Below are positions 28,504-36,313 of a stretch of DNA of 64,000 bases, piece by piece. Position 1 is the first letter of the stretch, and every line of letters starts with the position of its first letter. The DNA is taken from contig CBDDTF010000002.1 in the NCBI GenBank assembly GCA_965233705.1, positions 62,001-126,000 of the forward strand, read 5' to 3'. The notes under the pieces were generated by a model that saw nothing but the letters and a program-made list of their open reading frames with translations, was not told the origin of the DNA and searched no databases. This DNA comes from Algihabitans sp965233705. GTDB taxonomy: Bacteria > Pseudomonadota > Alphaproteobacteria > Kiloniellales > DSM-21159. The position numbers were made by a program, and so were the translations under genes.

Positions 28504-28967
28504 GCCGCATGACCCGCAAGCGCCGCCGCCTCTACATCGCGCTGCTCGGCCTGCTGTCGCTCGGCACGGCCACGGCGCTGGTGCTCACCGCCTTCGAGGA
28601 CAACCTGGTCTTCTTCTACTCGCCCACCGACATCGCCGAGCAGGGGCTGACGCCCGAGCAGTACGTGCGCATCGGCGGCCTGGTCGAGGAAGGCTCGGTG
28701 CGCCAGCTCGCGGGCAACCGGGTGGTCTTCAAGGTCACCGACCTGTCGAACGCCGTTGCCGTGAGCTACGACGGCATCCTGCCGGACCTCTTCCGCGAGG
28801 GGCAGGGCGTGGTCGCCCAGGGCTCGATCGGGCCCGACGGCCGCACCTTCGTCGCCCGCGAGGTGCTGGCCCGGCACGACGAGAACTACATGCCGACCGA
28901 GGTCGCCGAGGCGCTCAAGGCGTCCGGCGAGTGGCGGCCGGAGAGCGGGCAGGCCCCGCCGCGCTAG
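28500..28967 (+). CDS. ccmE: Cytochrome c-type biogenesis haem chaperone CcmE
   Basis: A 155-residue membrane-anchored periplasmic protein. A basic N-terminus (RMTRKRRRLY) and one helix precede an OB-fold beta barrel (NLVFFYSPTDIAE, IGGLVEEGSVRQL). Covalent haem attachment is at His126 in LARHDENYMP, with Tyr130 in the usual position. It receives haem from CcmC and delivers it to CcmF/CcmH. The ATG overlaps the ccmD stop, and ccmF begins 102 bases later. Confidence 0.95.
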   Translation: MSRMTRKRRRLYIALLGLLSLGTATALVLTAFEDNLVFFYSPTDIAEQGLTPEQYVRIGGLVEEGSVRQLAGNRVVFKVTDLSNAVAVSYDGILPDLFREGQGVVAQGSIGPDGRTFVAREVLARHDENYMPTEVAEALKASGEWRPESGQAPPR

Positions 28968-29069
28968 CGTGACTCGGTCCCCGACTCACGCTGGACGCAG
29001 GTTGAGTGTCCCGCCGGAGCGACGGCGGTATCGAGCGCGCACGCCGCGAGCGGAAGGACAGGTGAGACG

Positions 29070-31070
29070 ATGATCCCCGAACTCGGCCATTTCGCCCTGA
29101 TCCTGGCCCTGCTGGTGGCCGGCGTGCAGACCGTGGTGCCGCTGTGGGGCGCCCATCTCGGCAAACCCGGCTGGATGGCCGCGGCCGGACCGGCCGCGCT
29201 GGCCCAGTTCCTGCTGACGCTCGTCTCCTTCGCGGCGCTGACCTACGTCTACGTGGTCAGCGACTTCACCGTCGCCAACGTGGTGGCCAACTCCCACTCG
29301 GCCAAGCCGATGCTCTACAAGATCACCGGCGTGTGGGGGAACCACGAGGGCTCGATGCTGCTGTGGATCGTCATCCTGGCGCTGTTCGGCAGCGCGGTGG
29401 CGGTCTTCGGCGGCAACCTGCCGCCCAGCCTGAAGGCGCGGGTGCTCGGCATCCAGGGGCTGATCGGCCTGGGCTTCATCTCCTTCACCCTCTTCACCTC
29501 CAACCCCTTCGAGCGGATCTTCCCGCCGCCGCTCGACGGCCAGGACCTCAACCCGCTGCTGCAGGACCCCGGCCTGGCCTTCCACCCGCCGATGCTCTAC
29601 CTCGGCTACGTCGGCTTCTCGGTGGCCTTCGCCTTCGCCGTGGCGGCGCTGCTGGAGGGCAAGGTCGACGCCGCCTGGGCCCGTTGGGTGCGCCCCTGGA
29701 CGCTGGCCGCCTGGACCTTCCTGACCGGCGGCATCGCGCTGGGGAGCTGGTGGGCCTACTACGAGCTCGGCTGGGGCGGCTGGTGGTTCTGGGACCCGGT
29801 CGAGAACGCCTCCTTCATGCCCTGGCTGCTGGGCACCGCCCTGCTGCACTCGGCCGTGGTGGTGGAAAAGCGCGACGCGCTCAAGGTCTGGACCATCCTG
29901 CTGGCGATCCTGACCTTCTCGCTGTCGCTGCTCGGCACCTTCATCGTCCGCTCCGGCCTGCTGACCTCGGTGCACTCCTTCGCCAGCGATCCCGAGCGCG
30001 GCCTCTACATCCTGGGCATGCTGGTGGTCGCCATCGGCGGCTCGCTCACCCTCTTCGCCTTCCGCGCCCCGGCGCTGAAGCCCGGCGGCCTCTTCGCGCC
30101 GGTCAGCCGCGAGGGCGGGCTGGTGCTGAACAACCTGCTGCTGGCCACGGCCACCGCGACGGTGCTGATCGGCACTCTCTATCCGCTGATCCTCGACGCC
30201 CTGGGCGGCGGCCTGGTCACCGTCGGCCCGCCCTTCTTCAACATGACCTTCGTGCCGCTGATGCTGCCGCTGGTCTTCGTCATGGGCCTGGGGCCGCTGC
30301 TGGCCTGGAAGCGGGCCGACCTGAAGGGCGTGCTGGCGCGCCTCAAGCTGGCCGGCGCCCTGGCGCTGCTGGTCGGGCTGGCCACCCTCTACCTGCAGGA
30401 GGGCGGTCCGGTGCTGGCGGCGCTGGCGTTGGGCCTGGGGGCCTGGCTGTTCGTCGCCGCGCTGACCGAACTGGCCGAGCGGATCAAGCTGTTCCGTGCC
30501 CCGCTGGCCGACTCCTGGGCGCGGGCGCGCGGCCTGCCCCGCTCGAACTACGGCACCACCCTGGCCCATGCCGGCCTCGCCATCGCCATCTTCGGCATGG
30601 TCGGCTCCAGTGCCTGGAAGCTGGAGAGCATCTCCGTGATGCAGCCGGGCGAGACCAAGGAAATGGCCGGCTACAGCTTCACATTCGAAGGCGTCGAGCA
30701 ACTGCCCGGGCCGAACTACATGTCGCAGACCGCGACCTTCACGGTGCGCGACGAGACCGGCGCGCGCATCGCCGTGATGACCCCGGAAAAGCGCGTCTAC
30801 CCGGTCGCCGGCATGCCGACCACCGAGGCGGCGATCCACACCCGCTGGCTGGCCGATCTTTACGCCGTAATCGGCGACCAGGAGGAGGAGGGCGACGGCT
30901 GGACCGTGCGGCTCTACTACGAGCCGCTGGTGCCGCTGCTCTGGCTCGGCGCGCTGGCAATGATGGCCGGCGGCCTGGTCTCGCTCAGCGACCGGCGGCT
31001 GCGGGTGGGGGCGCCGCGGCGCGCCCGCGGCCGCGCCCCGGCCGGCCCGGCGGTGCAACCGGCCGAGTAG
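29070..31070 (+). CDS. ccmF: Cytochrome c haem lyase subunit CcmF
   Basis: A 666-residue polytopic membrane protein, about 14-15 helices, that attaches haem to apocytochrome c with CcmH and CcmI. The WWD domain reads GWGGWWFWDPVENASFMPWL near residue 235. NHEGSMLLW at about 93 and the family block SYGTT-like RSNYGTTLAHAGLAIAIFGM near 490 are present. The periplasmic C-terminal region (YSFTFEGVEQLPGPNYMSQT) and final helix follow. GGACAGG precedes the ATG. Three degenerate 16-bp repeats fill part of the 121-base gap to ccmG. Confidence 0.96.
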   Translation: MIPELGHFALILALLVAGVQTVVPLWGAHLGKPGWMAAAGPAALAQFLLTLVSFAALTYVYVVSDFTVANVVANSHSAKPMLYKITGVWGNHEGSMLLWIVILALFGSAVAVFGGNLPPSLKARVLGIQGLIGLGFISFTLFTSNPFERIFPPPLDGQDLNPLLQDPGLAFHPPMLYLGYVGFSVAFAFAVAALLEGKVDAAWARWVRPWTLAAWTFLTGGIALGSWWAYYELGWGGWWFWDPVENASFMPWLLGTALLHSAVVVEKRDALKVWTILLAILTFSLSLLGTFIVRSGLLTSVHSFASDPERGLYILGMLVVAIGGSLTLFAFRAPALKPGGLFAPVSREGGLVLNNLLLATATATVLIGTLYPLILDALGGGLVTVGPPFFNMTFVPLMLPLVFVMGLGPLLAWKRADLKGVLARLKLAGALALLVGLATLYLQEGGPVLAALALGLGAWLFVAALTELAERIKLFRAPLADSWARARGLPRSNYGTTLAHAGLAIAIFGMVGSSAWKLESISVMQPGETKEMAGYSFTFEGVEQLPGPNYMSQTATFTVRDETGARIAVMTPEKRVYPVAGMPTTEAAIHTRWLADLYAVIGDQEEEGDGWTVRLYYEPLVPLLWLGALAMMAGGLVSLSDRRLRVGAPRRARGRAPAGPAVQPAE

Positions 31071-31125
31071 CCGGCCGCCGTGGCCGGCGGGCATGGCCGG
31101 CGGCCGCCCCGCCGAGATCCGGCCC

Positions 31126-31173
31126 TATCGAAACTTGGTGCTGTCGACGTTTGATGCTGCCGAAGTTTGGTCC
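31126..31173. repeat. Three degenerate 16-bp tandem repeats upstream of ccmG
   Basis: Units at 31126-31141, 31142-31157 and 31158-31173 share the pattern T-x-x-CGA-x-x-TTG-x-T-x-C (for example TGTCGACGTTTGATGC and TGCCGAAGTTTGGTCC). They end 18 bases before the ccmG start. Confidence 0.65.
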
Positions 31174-31191
31174 CGTCACTAGAACAAGCGG

Positions 31192-31737
31192 ATGATGCGT
31201 TACCTTCTCTACGTCCTGCCCCTGGTCATCTTCCTCGCTGCGGGCGTCGCCTTCTGGTGGGCGCTGGACAGCGGACGCGATCCCAGCAAGCTGCCCTCGG
31301 CGCTGATCGACAAGCCGGCCCCGACCTTCGAGCTGCCGGCGATCGCCGGGCTCGACACCCCCGGACTGGCCACCGGCGACCTGGCCACCGGCGAGGTGAC
31401 GCTGGTCAACGTCTTCGCCTCCTGGTGCGTGCCCTGCCGGGCGGAGCACCCGATCCTGGTGCGCCTGACCGAGCAGGAGGGCCTCCGGCTGGTCGGCATT
31501 AACTACAAGGACGAGGCGGCCGACGCCGTCGACTTCCTGGAGGAGCTGGGCAACCCCTACAGCCGCATCGGCGCCGACCCCGAGGGGCGCGCCAGCCTGG
31601 ACTGGGGCCTGACCGGCGTGCCGGAGACCTACGTGATCGACGGCGCGGGGCGCATCCGCTACCGCCACGTCGGCCCGATCAACCCGCCGGAGGTGGAGAG
31701 CAAGATCCTGCCGGCCGTCGCGGAGGCGCGCCAATGA
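31192..31737 (+). CDS. ccmG: Thiol:disulfide interchange protein CcmG (DsbE)
   Basis: A 181-residue periplasmic, membrane-tethered thioredoxin that keeps the CxxCH cysteines of apocytochromes reduced. The anchor YLLYVLPLVIFLAAGVAFWW is N-terminal. The active site is WCVPC (Cys79, Cys82), the family acidic stretch GINYKDEAADAVDFLEELGN follows, and the cis-Pro loop is GVPET. ATG 31192 and ATG 31195 are both possible. It is followed 13 bases later by ccmH. Confidence 0.95.
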   Translation: MMRYLLYVLPLVIFLAAGVAFWWALDSGRDPSKLPSALIDKPAPTFELPAIAGLDTPGLATGDLATGEVTLVNVFASWCVPCRAEHPILVRLTEQEGLRLVGINYKDEAADAVDFLEELGNPYSRIGADPEGRASLDWGLTGVPETYVIDGAGRIRYRHVGPINPPEVESKILPAVAEARQ

Positions 31738-31750
31738 CGCGAGGCTGGCA

Positions 31751-32233
31751 ATGAAGCGATTCTGGCTTGCCCTTTTCGCCGCGCTGCTGCTGGCGCAGCC
31801 GCTCGCGGCGCCGCCGGCCCTGGCGGTGATGCCGGACGAGATCATGGAGGACCCGGCGCTGGAGGCCCGCGCCCGGGCGCTCTCGAAGGTGCTGCGCTGC
31901 GTGGTCTGCCAGAACGAGTCGATCGACTCCTCCAACGCCGACATCGCCCGGCAGATGCGCCTGGTGGTGCGCGAGCGGCTGCTCGCCGGCGACAGCGACC
32001 AGGAGGTGCTCGACTACCTGCAGGCGCGCTACGGCGACTACGTGCTGATGAAGCCGCCGGTCAAGCCGACCACCTACCTGCTGTGGTACGGACCGGCCGG
32101 CGTCCTGCTGCTCGGCGCCCTGGGCGTCGGCATCTACCTGCTGCGCCGGCCCCGCAAACCGGCGGCGCCCCAGCCGCTGAGCGAGGCCGAGCGCCGCCGC
32201 CTGAAACGCCTGCTCGACGAAGAGGGCGCATGA
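31751..32233 (+). CDS. ccmH: Cytochrome c-type biogenesis protein CcmH (CcmH/CycL, redox part)
   Basis: A 160-residue protein with a signal peptide (FWLALFAALLLAQPLAAPPA) and a periplasmic three-helix domain. The redox motif is LRCVVCQNES (Cys50, Cys53). One C-terminal anchor follows (WYGPAGVLLLGALGVGIYLL), then a basic cytoplasmic tail. It reduces or holds apocytochrome cysteines next to CcmG. The TPR part that is fused to it in E. coli is a separate gene here, ccmI, whose ATG overlaps the ccmH stop by 4 bases. Confidence 0.95.
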   Translation: MKRFWLALFAALLLAQPLAAPPALAVMPDEIMEDPALEARARALSKVLRCVVCQNESIDSSNADIARQMRLVVRERLLAGDSDQEVLDYLQARYGDYVLMKPPVKPTTYLLWYGPAGVLLLGALGVGIYLLRRPRKPAAPQPLSEAERRRLKRLLDEEGA

Positions 32234-33444
32234 ACTGGATCTTTTGGATTGCCGCGGCCGCGCTTTCGGCCCTGGCCGTCGCGCTCGTGCTGCGCCCGCT
32301 GCTGCGCCGCCCGCGGGAGGCGGCCTCGACCAGCGCCTACGACCTGCAGGTCTACAAGGACCAGCTCGCCGAGGTCGCGCGCGAGCTGCAGCGCGGCAAC
32401 CTGACGCCCAGCGAGGCCCAGGCCGCCCAGGCCGAGATCGAGCGGCGCATGCTGCAGGTCGCCGAGACGCGGGCCGAGGACGCCCGCCGGGAGGCCAAGC
32501 CGGCCCGCGCCTTGGCCATGCTGCTCACCGCGCTGCTGCCGCTCGGCGCGCTCGGCCTCTATCTCTTCGTGCTCGGCTCGCCCGGCATGCCCTCGATCCC
32601 CTTCGCCGAGCGGCAGGAGGAGCGCCAGCAGCTCAACGAGCGCCAGCGGCTGATCGCCGAGCTGGCCGAGCGCATGCGCGCCGACCCGCGCGACCCGCGC
32701 GGCTGGGAGATCCTGGCGCGCAACTACGCGGTGATCGGCCGCTACGAGCAGGCCGCCGCCGCCTACGAGCAGGCCATCGCGCGCGGCTTCGACCGGCCCG
32801 ACCTGCGCGCCCAGCGGGCCGAGACGCTGATCGCCGCCGCCGACGGGGTGGTCACCCCGGCCGCCCAGGAGGAGATCGCCGCCGCGCTGGCGCAGGACCC
32901 GCAGGAGCCGCTGGCCCGCTACTACCGCGGCGTGATGCACGAACAGGCCGGCGAGCCGCGCCAGGCGGTGGAGGCCTGGGCGGCGCTGCTGCGCGACCTG
33001 CCGCCGGACATCACCGGCCGACAGCAGATCCAGGCGCGGCTGAACCAGGTGGCGCGGGCCGCCAACATCGATCCCACCGGCTTCGACACCGCCTCCACGG
33101 CGCCGCCGGTCGGCGCCCCGCCGGCCGGACCGCTGGCCGGCGGCGAGGCGGCCCGGCCCGGCCCGACCCGCGAGCAGATGCAGGCGGCCCAGGACATGAG
33201 CCCGGAAGAGCGCCAGCAGATGGTCGAGGGGATGGTCGAGCGCCTCGCCGGGCGGCTGGAGGAGGAGCCGGAGGACCTGGAGGGCTGGCTGCGCCTGGCG
33301 CGCGCCTACGCCGTGCTCGGCCGCCGCGACGAGGCGGTCTCCGCCCTGGAGCAGGCCGAGTCGCTGACCCGCGACCTGCCCGCCGACGACCCGCGCCGCC
33401 AGGCGGTCGAGCAGGGCCTGACCTCCCTGCGCAGCGGCTCCTGA
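32230..33444 (+). CDS. ccmI: Cytochrome c maturation TPR protein CcmI (CycH)
   Basis: A 404-residue apocytochrome chaperone. The N-terminal module has two membrane helices (WIFWIAAAALSALAVALVLR and AMLLTALLPLGALGLYLFVL) joined by a leucine-zipper-like cytoplasmic loop (YDLQVYKDQLAEVARELQRG). The periplasmic part contains TPR units: GWEILARNYAVIGRYEQAAA, then PLARYYRGVMHEQAGEPRQA, and near the end WLRLARAYAVLGRRDEAVSA. A Pro/Ala-rich linker around 290-310 separates the TPR groups. It is the last gene of the ccm locus and converges with the aldo/keto reductase across a 13-bp repeat array. Confidence 0.94.
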   Translation: MNWIFWIAAAALSALAVALVLRPLLRRPREAASTSAYDLQVYKDQLAEVARELQRGNLTPSEAQAAQAEIERRMLQVAETRAEDARREAKPARALAMLLTALLPLGALGLYLFVLGSPGMPSIPFAERQEERQQLNERQRLIAELAERMRADPRDPRGWEILARNYAVIGRYEQAAAAYEQAIARGFDRPDLRAQRAETLIAAADGVVTPAAQEEIAAALAQDPQEPLARYYRGVMHEQAGEPRQAVEAWAALLRDLPPDITGRQQIQARLNQVARAANIDPTGFDTASTAPPVGAPPAGPLAGGEAARPGPTREQMQAAQDMSPEERQQMVEGMVERLAGRLEEEPEDLEGWLRLARAYAVLGRRDEAVSALEQAESLTRDLPADDPRRQAVEQGLTSLRSGS

Positions 33445-33523
33445 ACAACCGCGGCCGGCGCGCGCGAGCCCGCCGCCACCTCACCGAGCGCGCAGCGCCC
33501 GCGCCGCGCTCGGGGTCGCCGCA

Positions 33524-33588
33524 GGGCCGGGACTCTGGGCCGGGACTCTGGGCCGGGACTCAGGGCTGGGACTCTGGGCCGGGGCTCA
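33524..33588. repeat. Five 13-bp tandem repeats between convergent ccmI and aldo/keto reductase
   Basis: GGGCCGGGACTCT occurs at 33524-33536 and 33537-33549, with single- or double-base variants at 33550-33562, 33563-33575 and 33576-33588. The last unit supplies the TGA stop codon of the minus-strand reductase. No conventional terminator is visible between the two genes. Confidence 0.92.
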
Positions 33589-34626
33589 GGGGCAGGGGAT
33601 GGTGTGGCGGGCGTGGATCGCCTCCAGCTCCGCCAGCAGGTCCTCGGAAAGCTGGACGTCCAGGGCCGCGAGCTGGGTCTCGAGCTGCGCCAGGCTGGTG
33701 GCGCCGACGATCGAGGCGGTGGTGAAGGGCTGGCGCAGCACGAAGGCCCCGGCCAGCACCTCCGGCTTGAGGCCGTGGCGCCGGGCCAGGTCGACGTAGG
33801 CGCGCACCGCCGGCTCGGCCGCCGGCGTCTTGTAGCGGTCGTTCTGGGGGTAGAGGGTCAGGCGCGCGCCGGCCGGCTGGGCGCCGTCCAGGTACTTGCC
33901 GCTGAGCACCCCGGCGGCGATCGGCGCATAGGCCAGCAGGCCGCAGTCCTCGCGCAGCGCCACCTCGGCCAGACCGACCTCGAAACTGCGGTTGAGCAGG
34001 CTGTAGGGGTTCTGGATCGAGACCATGCGCGGGCCCCGGCCCTGTTCGGCCAGCTTCAGGAAGGTCATCGCGCCCCAGGCCGTCTCGTTCGACAGGCCGA
34101 CGTGACGCACCTTGCCGGCGGCGACCAGGTCGGCCAGCACGCCCAGCGTCTCCTCCAGCGGCACGCTCTCCTCCTCGGCCGCCGGCCGGTAGCCGAGACG
34201 GCCGAAGGTGTTGGTGGCGCGGTCCGGCCAGTGAAGCTGGTAGAGGTCGACGTAGTCGGTCTTCAGCCGGCGCAGGCTGTCGTCGATCGCCCGCTCGATG
34301 TTGGCGCGGTCGAGCCGGCAGGCACCGTCGCGGATGTAGGGAAAGCGCGGCCCCGGCCCGACCACCTTGGTCGCCAGCACGATTTTGTCGCGGCACTTCC
34401 GGCTCTGCAGCCAGTTGCCGATGATCTCCTCGGTGCGGCCGTAGGTCTCGGCCGAGGGCGGCACCGGATACATCTCGGCCGCGTCGAAGAAGTTCACCCC
34501 CCGCTCGACCGCCAGGTCCATCTGAGCGAAGCCCTCGTCCTGGCTGTTCTGCGTGCCCCAGGTCATGGTGCCGAGGCAGACCGCGCTCACCTCGATGCCG
34601 CTGCGTCCGAGCGGACGGTATTCCAT
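33586..34626 (-). CDS. Aldo/keto reductase, Tas-like
   Basis: A 346-residue NADP(H)-dependent oxidoreductase of the TIM-barrel aldo/keto reductase family. Extended similarity to E. coli Tas is evident from AVCLGTMTWGTQNSQDEGFA, FFDAAEMYPVPPSAETYGRT (catalytic Asp and Tyr), IVLATKV (Lys), DLYQLHWPDR (His) and VSIQNPYSLLNRSFEVGLAE. NADP-binding residues would be in IVGATSLAQLETQLAALD. The physiological substrate is unknown. A GGGGGG stretch precedes the ATG. Its stop lies in a 13-bp repeat array. It sits 95 bases downstream of the esterase gene on the same strand. Confidence 0.9.
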   Translation of the reverse strand: MEYRPLGRSGIEVSAVCLGTMTWGTQNSQDEGFAQMDLAVERGVNFFDAAEMYPVPPSAETYGRTEEIIGNWLQSRKCRDKIVLATKVVGPGPRFPYIRDGACRLDRANIERAIDDSLRRLKTDYVDLYQLHWPDRATNTFGRLGYRPAAEEESVPLEETLGVLADLVAAGKVRHVGLSNETAWGAMTFLKLAEQGRGPRMVSIQNPYSLLNRSFEVGLAEVALREDCGLLAYAPIAAGVLSGKYLDGAQPAGARLTLYPQNDRYKTPAAEPAVRAYVDLARRHGLKPEVLAGAFVLRQPFTTASIVGATSLAQLETQLAALDVQLSEDLLAELEAIHARHTIPCP

Positions 34627-34721
34627 ATGCTTTCCCCCCACCTGTTCGCTTGCCCGCGCCAGGGCGGTTTTTGCCCGACCGGCGGCCCCACCAAAGTGGG
34701 TCCACACGGTCGCAAACCGCC

Positions 34722-35366
34722 CTAGCCCTGAGCCGCCGCCTCGTCCGCGCGGGCCCGCTCGATCAGCGCCTCGACCTTGGGCAGGATGCGCTCGACGATC
34801 TCCGCCACCCCCTCGGCGTTGGGATGGATGCCGTCGGCCTGGTTCAGCGCCGGCACCGTCGCCACGCCCTCCAGAAAGAAGGGGTAGTAGACCGGGTCGT
34901 AGCGCTCGACCAGGCGCGGGAAGACGCTGTCGAACTCCTCGGCGTAGTCCTGGCCCAGATTGCGCGGCGCCAGCATGCCGGCCAGCAGCACCGGAATGCC
35001 GCGCGCCTCCAGCTCGGCGAGGATGGCGTCGAGGTTCGCGTAGGTGTTGGAGGGCTCGATCCCGCGCAGGCCGTCGTTGGCGCCGAGCACGACGATCGCG
35101 GCGTCCGGCGCTTCGGCCAGCGCCCAGTCCAGCCGCGCCAGGCCAGCCGCGGTGGTGTCGCCGGAGTTGCCGGCGTTGAGCACGCTGACCTCCTCGTAGC
35201 CCGCCGCCTTCAACCGCGCCTCGAGCTGCGCCGGGAAGGGCTCGCCGGCCGGCAGGCCGTAGCCGTGCACCAGGGAATCGCCGAAGGCGAGGATCTCCAG
35301 CGGCGCGGCGCGCGCGGCCGGGGCGAGGAGCGGGAGGAGCAGGACGAGTGTGGCGAGAAGACGCAT
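34722..35366 (-). CDS. SGNH-family esterase (arylesterase / TesA-like)
   Basis: A 214-residue secreted lipolytic enzyme. The signal peptide RLLATLVLLLPLLAPAARAA precedes block I ILAFGDSLVHGYGL, with nucleophile Ser31. Block II is NAGNSGDTTAAGLARLDW, block III VVLGANDGLRG, and block V is DGIHPNAEG with the Asp-His pair. The fold and length match arylesterase/TesA proteins that hydrolyse aryl esters or acyl-CoA. It is divergent from the YbbA-type ATPase gene, the same arrangement as tesA-ybbA-ybbP in E. coli, which supports orthology. Confidence 0.9.
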   Translation of the reverse strand: MRLLATLVLLLPLLAPAARAAPLEILAFGDSLVHGYGLPAGEPFPAQLEARLKAAGYEEVSVLNAGNSGDTTAAGLARLDWALAEAPDAAIVVLGANDGLRGIEPSNTYANLDAILAELEARGIPVLLAGMLAPRNLGQDYAEEFDSVFPRLVERYDPVYYPFFLEGVATVPALNQADGIHPNAEGVAEIVERILPKVEALIERARADEAAAQG

Positions 35367-35496
35367 GACGCCCCAAGAGTTAAGTGCGCGGCGCCGGCGA
35401 TCAAGCGACTGATCGGCCGCGACCGCCAGCGCGTAGACTCCGCCAAGCCCGTCACGACGGCTTTCAATCCGCGCTGCGCCGCCCATATCGGGGGCG

Positions 35497-35548
35497 GGAC
35501 CCGGCGTTGCACAGGACCCGGGCAGAACACCGGGCCGGCGCAAGACAC
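35497..35548. repeat. Degenerate 17-18-bp repeats upstream of the YbbA-type gene
   Basis: Three imperfect units (35497-35513, 35514-35530, 35531-35548) each begin GG(A/G)CC-like and end in CACA/ACAC. They lie 26 bases before the ATPase start, in the divergent region shared with the esterase. Confidence 0.4.
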
Positions 35549-35574
35549 GGGGCCCCCGCCGCGAAGGACACTGC

Positions 35575-36306
35575 ATGACCGAGCCGATGATCACCCTGAC
35601 GAACCTGGAGCTGACCTACGGCAACGAAGCCGGCCCCGTGGAGGTGCTGCGCGGCCTGAACCTGGAGGTCGGCCGCGGCGAGACCGTCTCCGTGGTCGGG
35701 CCCTCGGGCTCCGGCAAGTCGTCGATGATGATGGTGATGGCCGGCCTGGAGCGCGCCAGCGCCGGCCGCGTGGCGATCGACGGCACCGACCTCGGCGACC
35801 TGGACGAGGACCGGCTGGCGCGCTTTCGCGGCGAGCGAATCGGTATCGTCTTTCAGGACTTCCACCTGATCCCCACCATGTCGGCGCTGGAGAACGTCGC
35901 CGTGCCGCTGGAGCTGGCCGGCCGACGCGACGCCTTCGCGCAGGCGGCCGAGACCCTGCGCCAGGTCGGGCTCGGCCACCGCCTGACCCACTACCCGGGC
36001 CAACTCTCCGGCGGCGAGCAGCAGCGCGTCGCGCTGGCGCGGGCCTTCGCGGTGACACCGCGCCTGCTGCTGGCCGACGAGCCCACCGGCAACCTCGACG
36101 GCGCCACCGGCGAGACGGTGATCGAGCTGCTGTTCGACCTGGTCACCCAGAAGGACACCACCCTGGTGCTGATCACCCACGACCCGGCCCTGGCCGAGCG
36201 CTGCGGCCGGCGGGTGCAGCTCGCCGACGGGCGGATCGTCGACGACGGCCGCGGCGGCGGCGAAGCCGCCGGGCGGACCGCTCCCAAGGTCGCGGCGGGC
36301 GGCTGA
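35575..36306 (+). CDS. ABC transporter ATP-binding protein (YbbA/LolD-like)
   Basis: A 243-residue ATPase of the MacB/LolD group. Walker A is GPSGSGKSSMMMVMAGLE, the Q-loop is IGIVFQDFHLIPTMSALENV, the signature is LSGGEQQRVALARA, and Walker B is LLLADEPTGNLD. The H-loop is LITHDPALAERCG. The C-terminal 20 residues are Gly/Ala-rich. It powers the FtsX-type permease starting 7 bases downstream. With the divergent SGNH esterase the set mirrors E. coli tesA-ybbA-ybbP, whose transported substrate is unknown. Confidence 0.9.
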   Translation: MTEPMITLTNLELTYGNEAGPVEVLRGLNLEVGRGETVSVVGPSGSGKSSMMMVMAGLERASAGRVAIDGTDLGDLDEDRLARFRGERIGIVFQDFHLIPTMSALENVAVPLELAGRRDAFAQAAETLRQVGLGHRLTHYPGQLSGGEQQRVALARAFAVTPRLLLADEPTGNLDGATGETVIELLFDLVTQKDTTLVLITHDPALAERCGRRVQLADGRIVDDGRGGGEAAGRTAPKVAAGG

Positions 36307-36313
36307 TCCGGCG

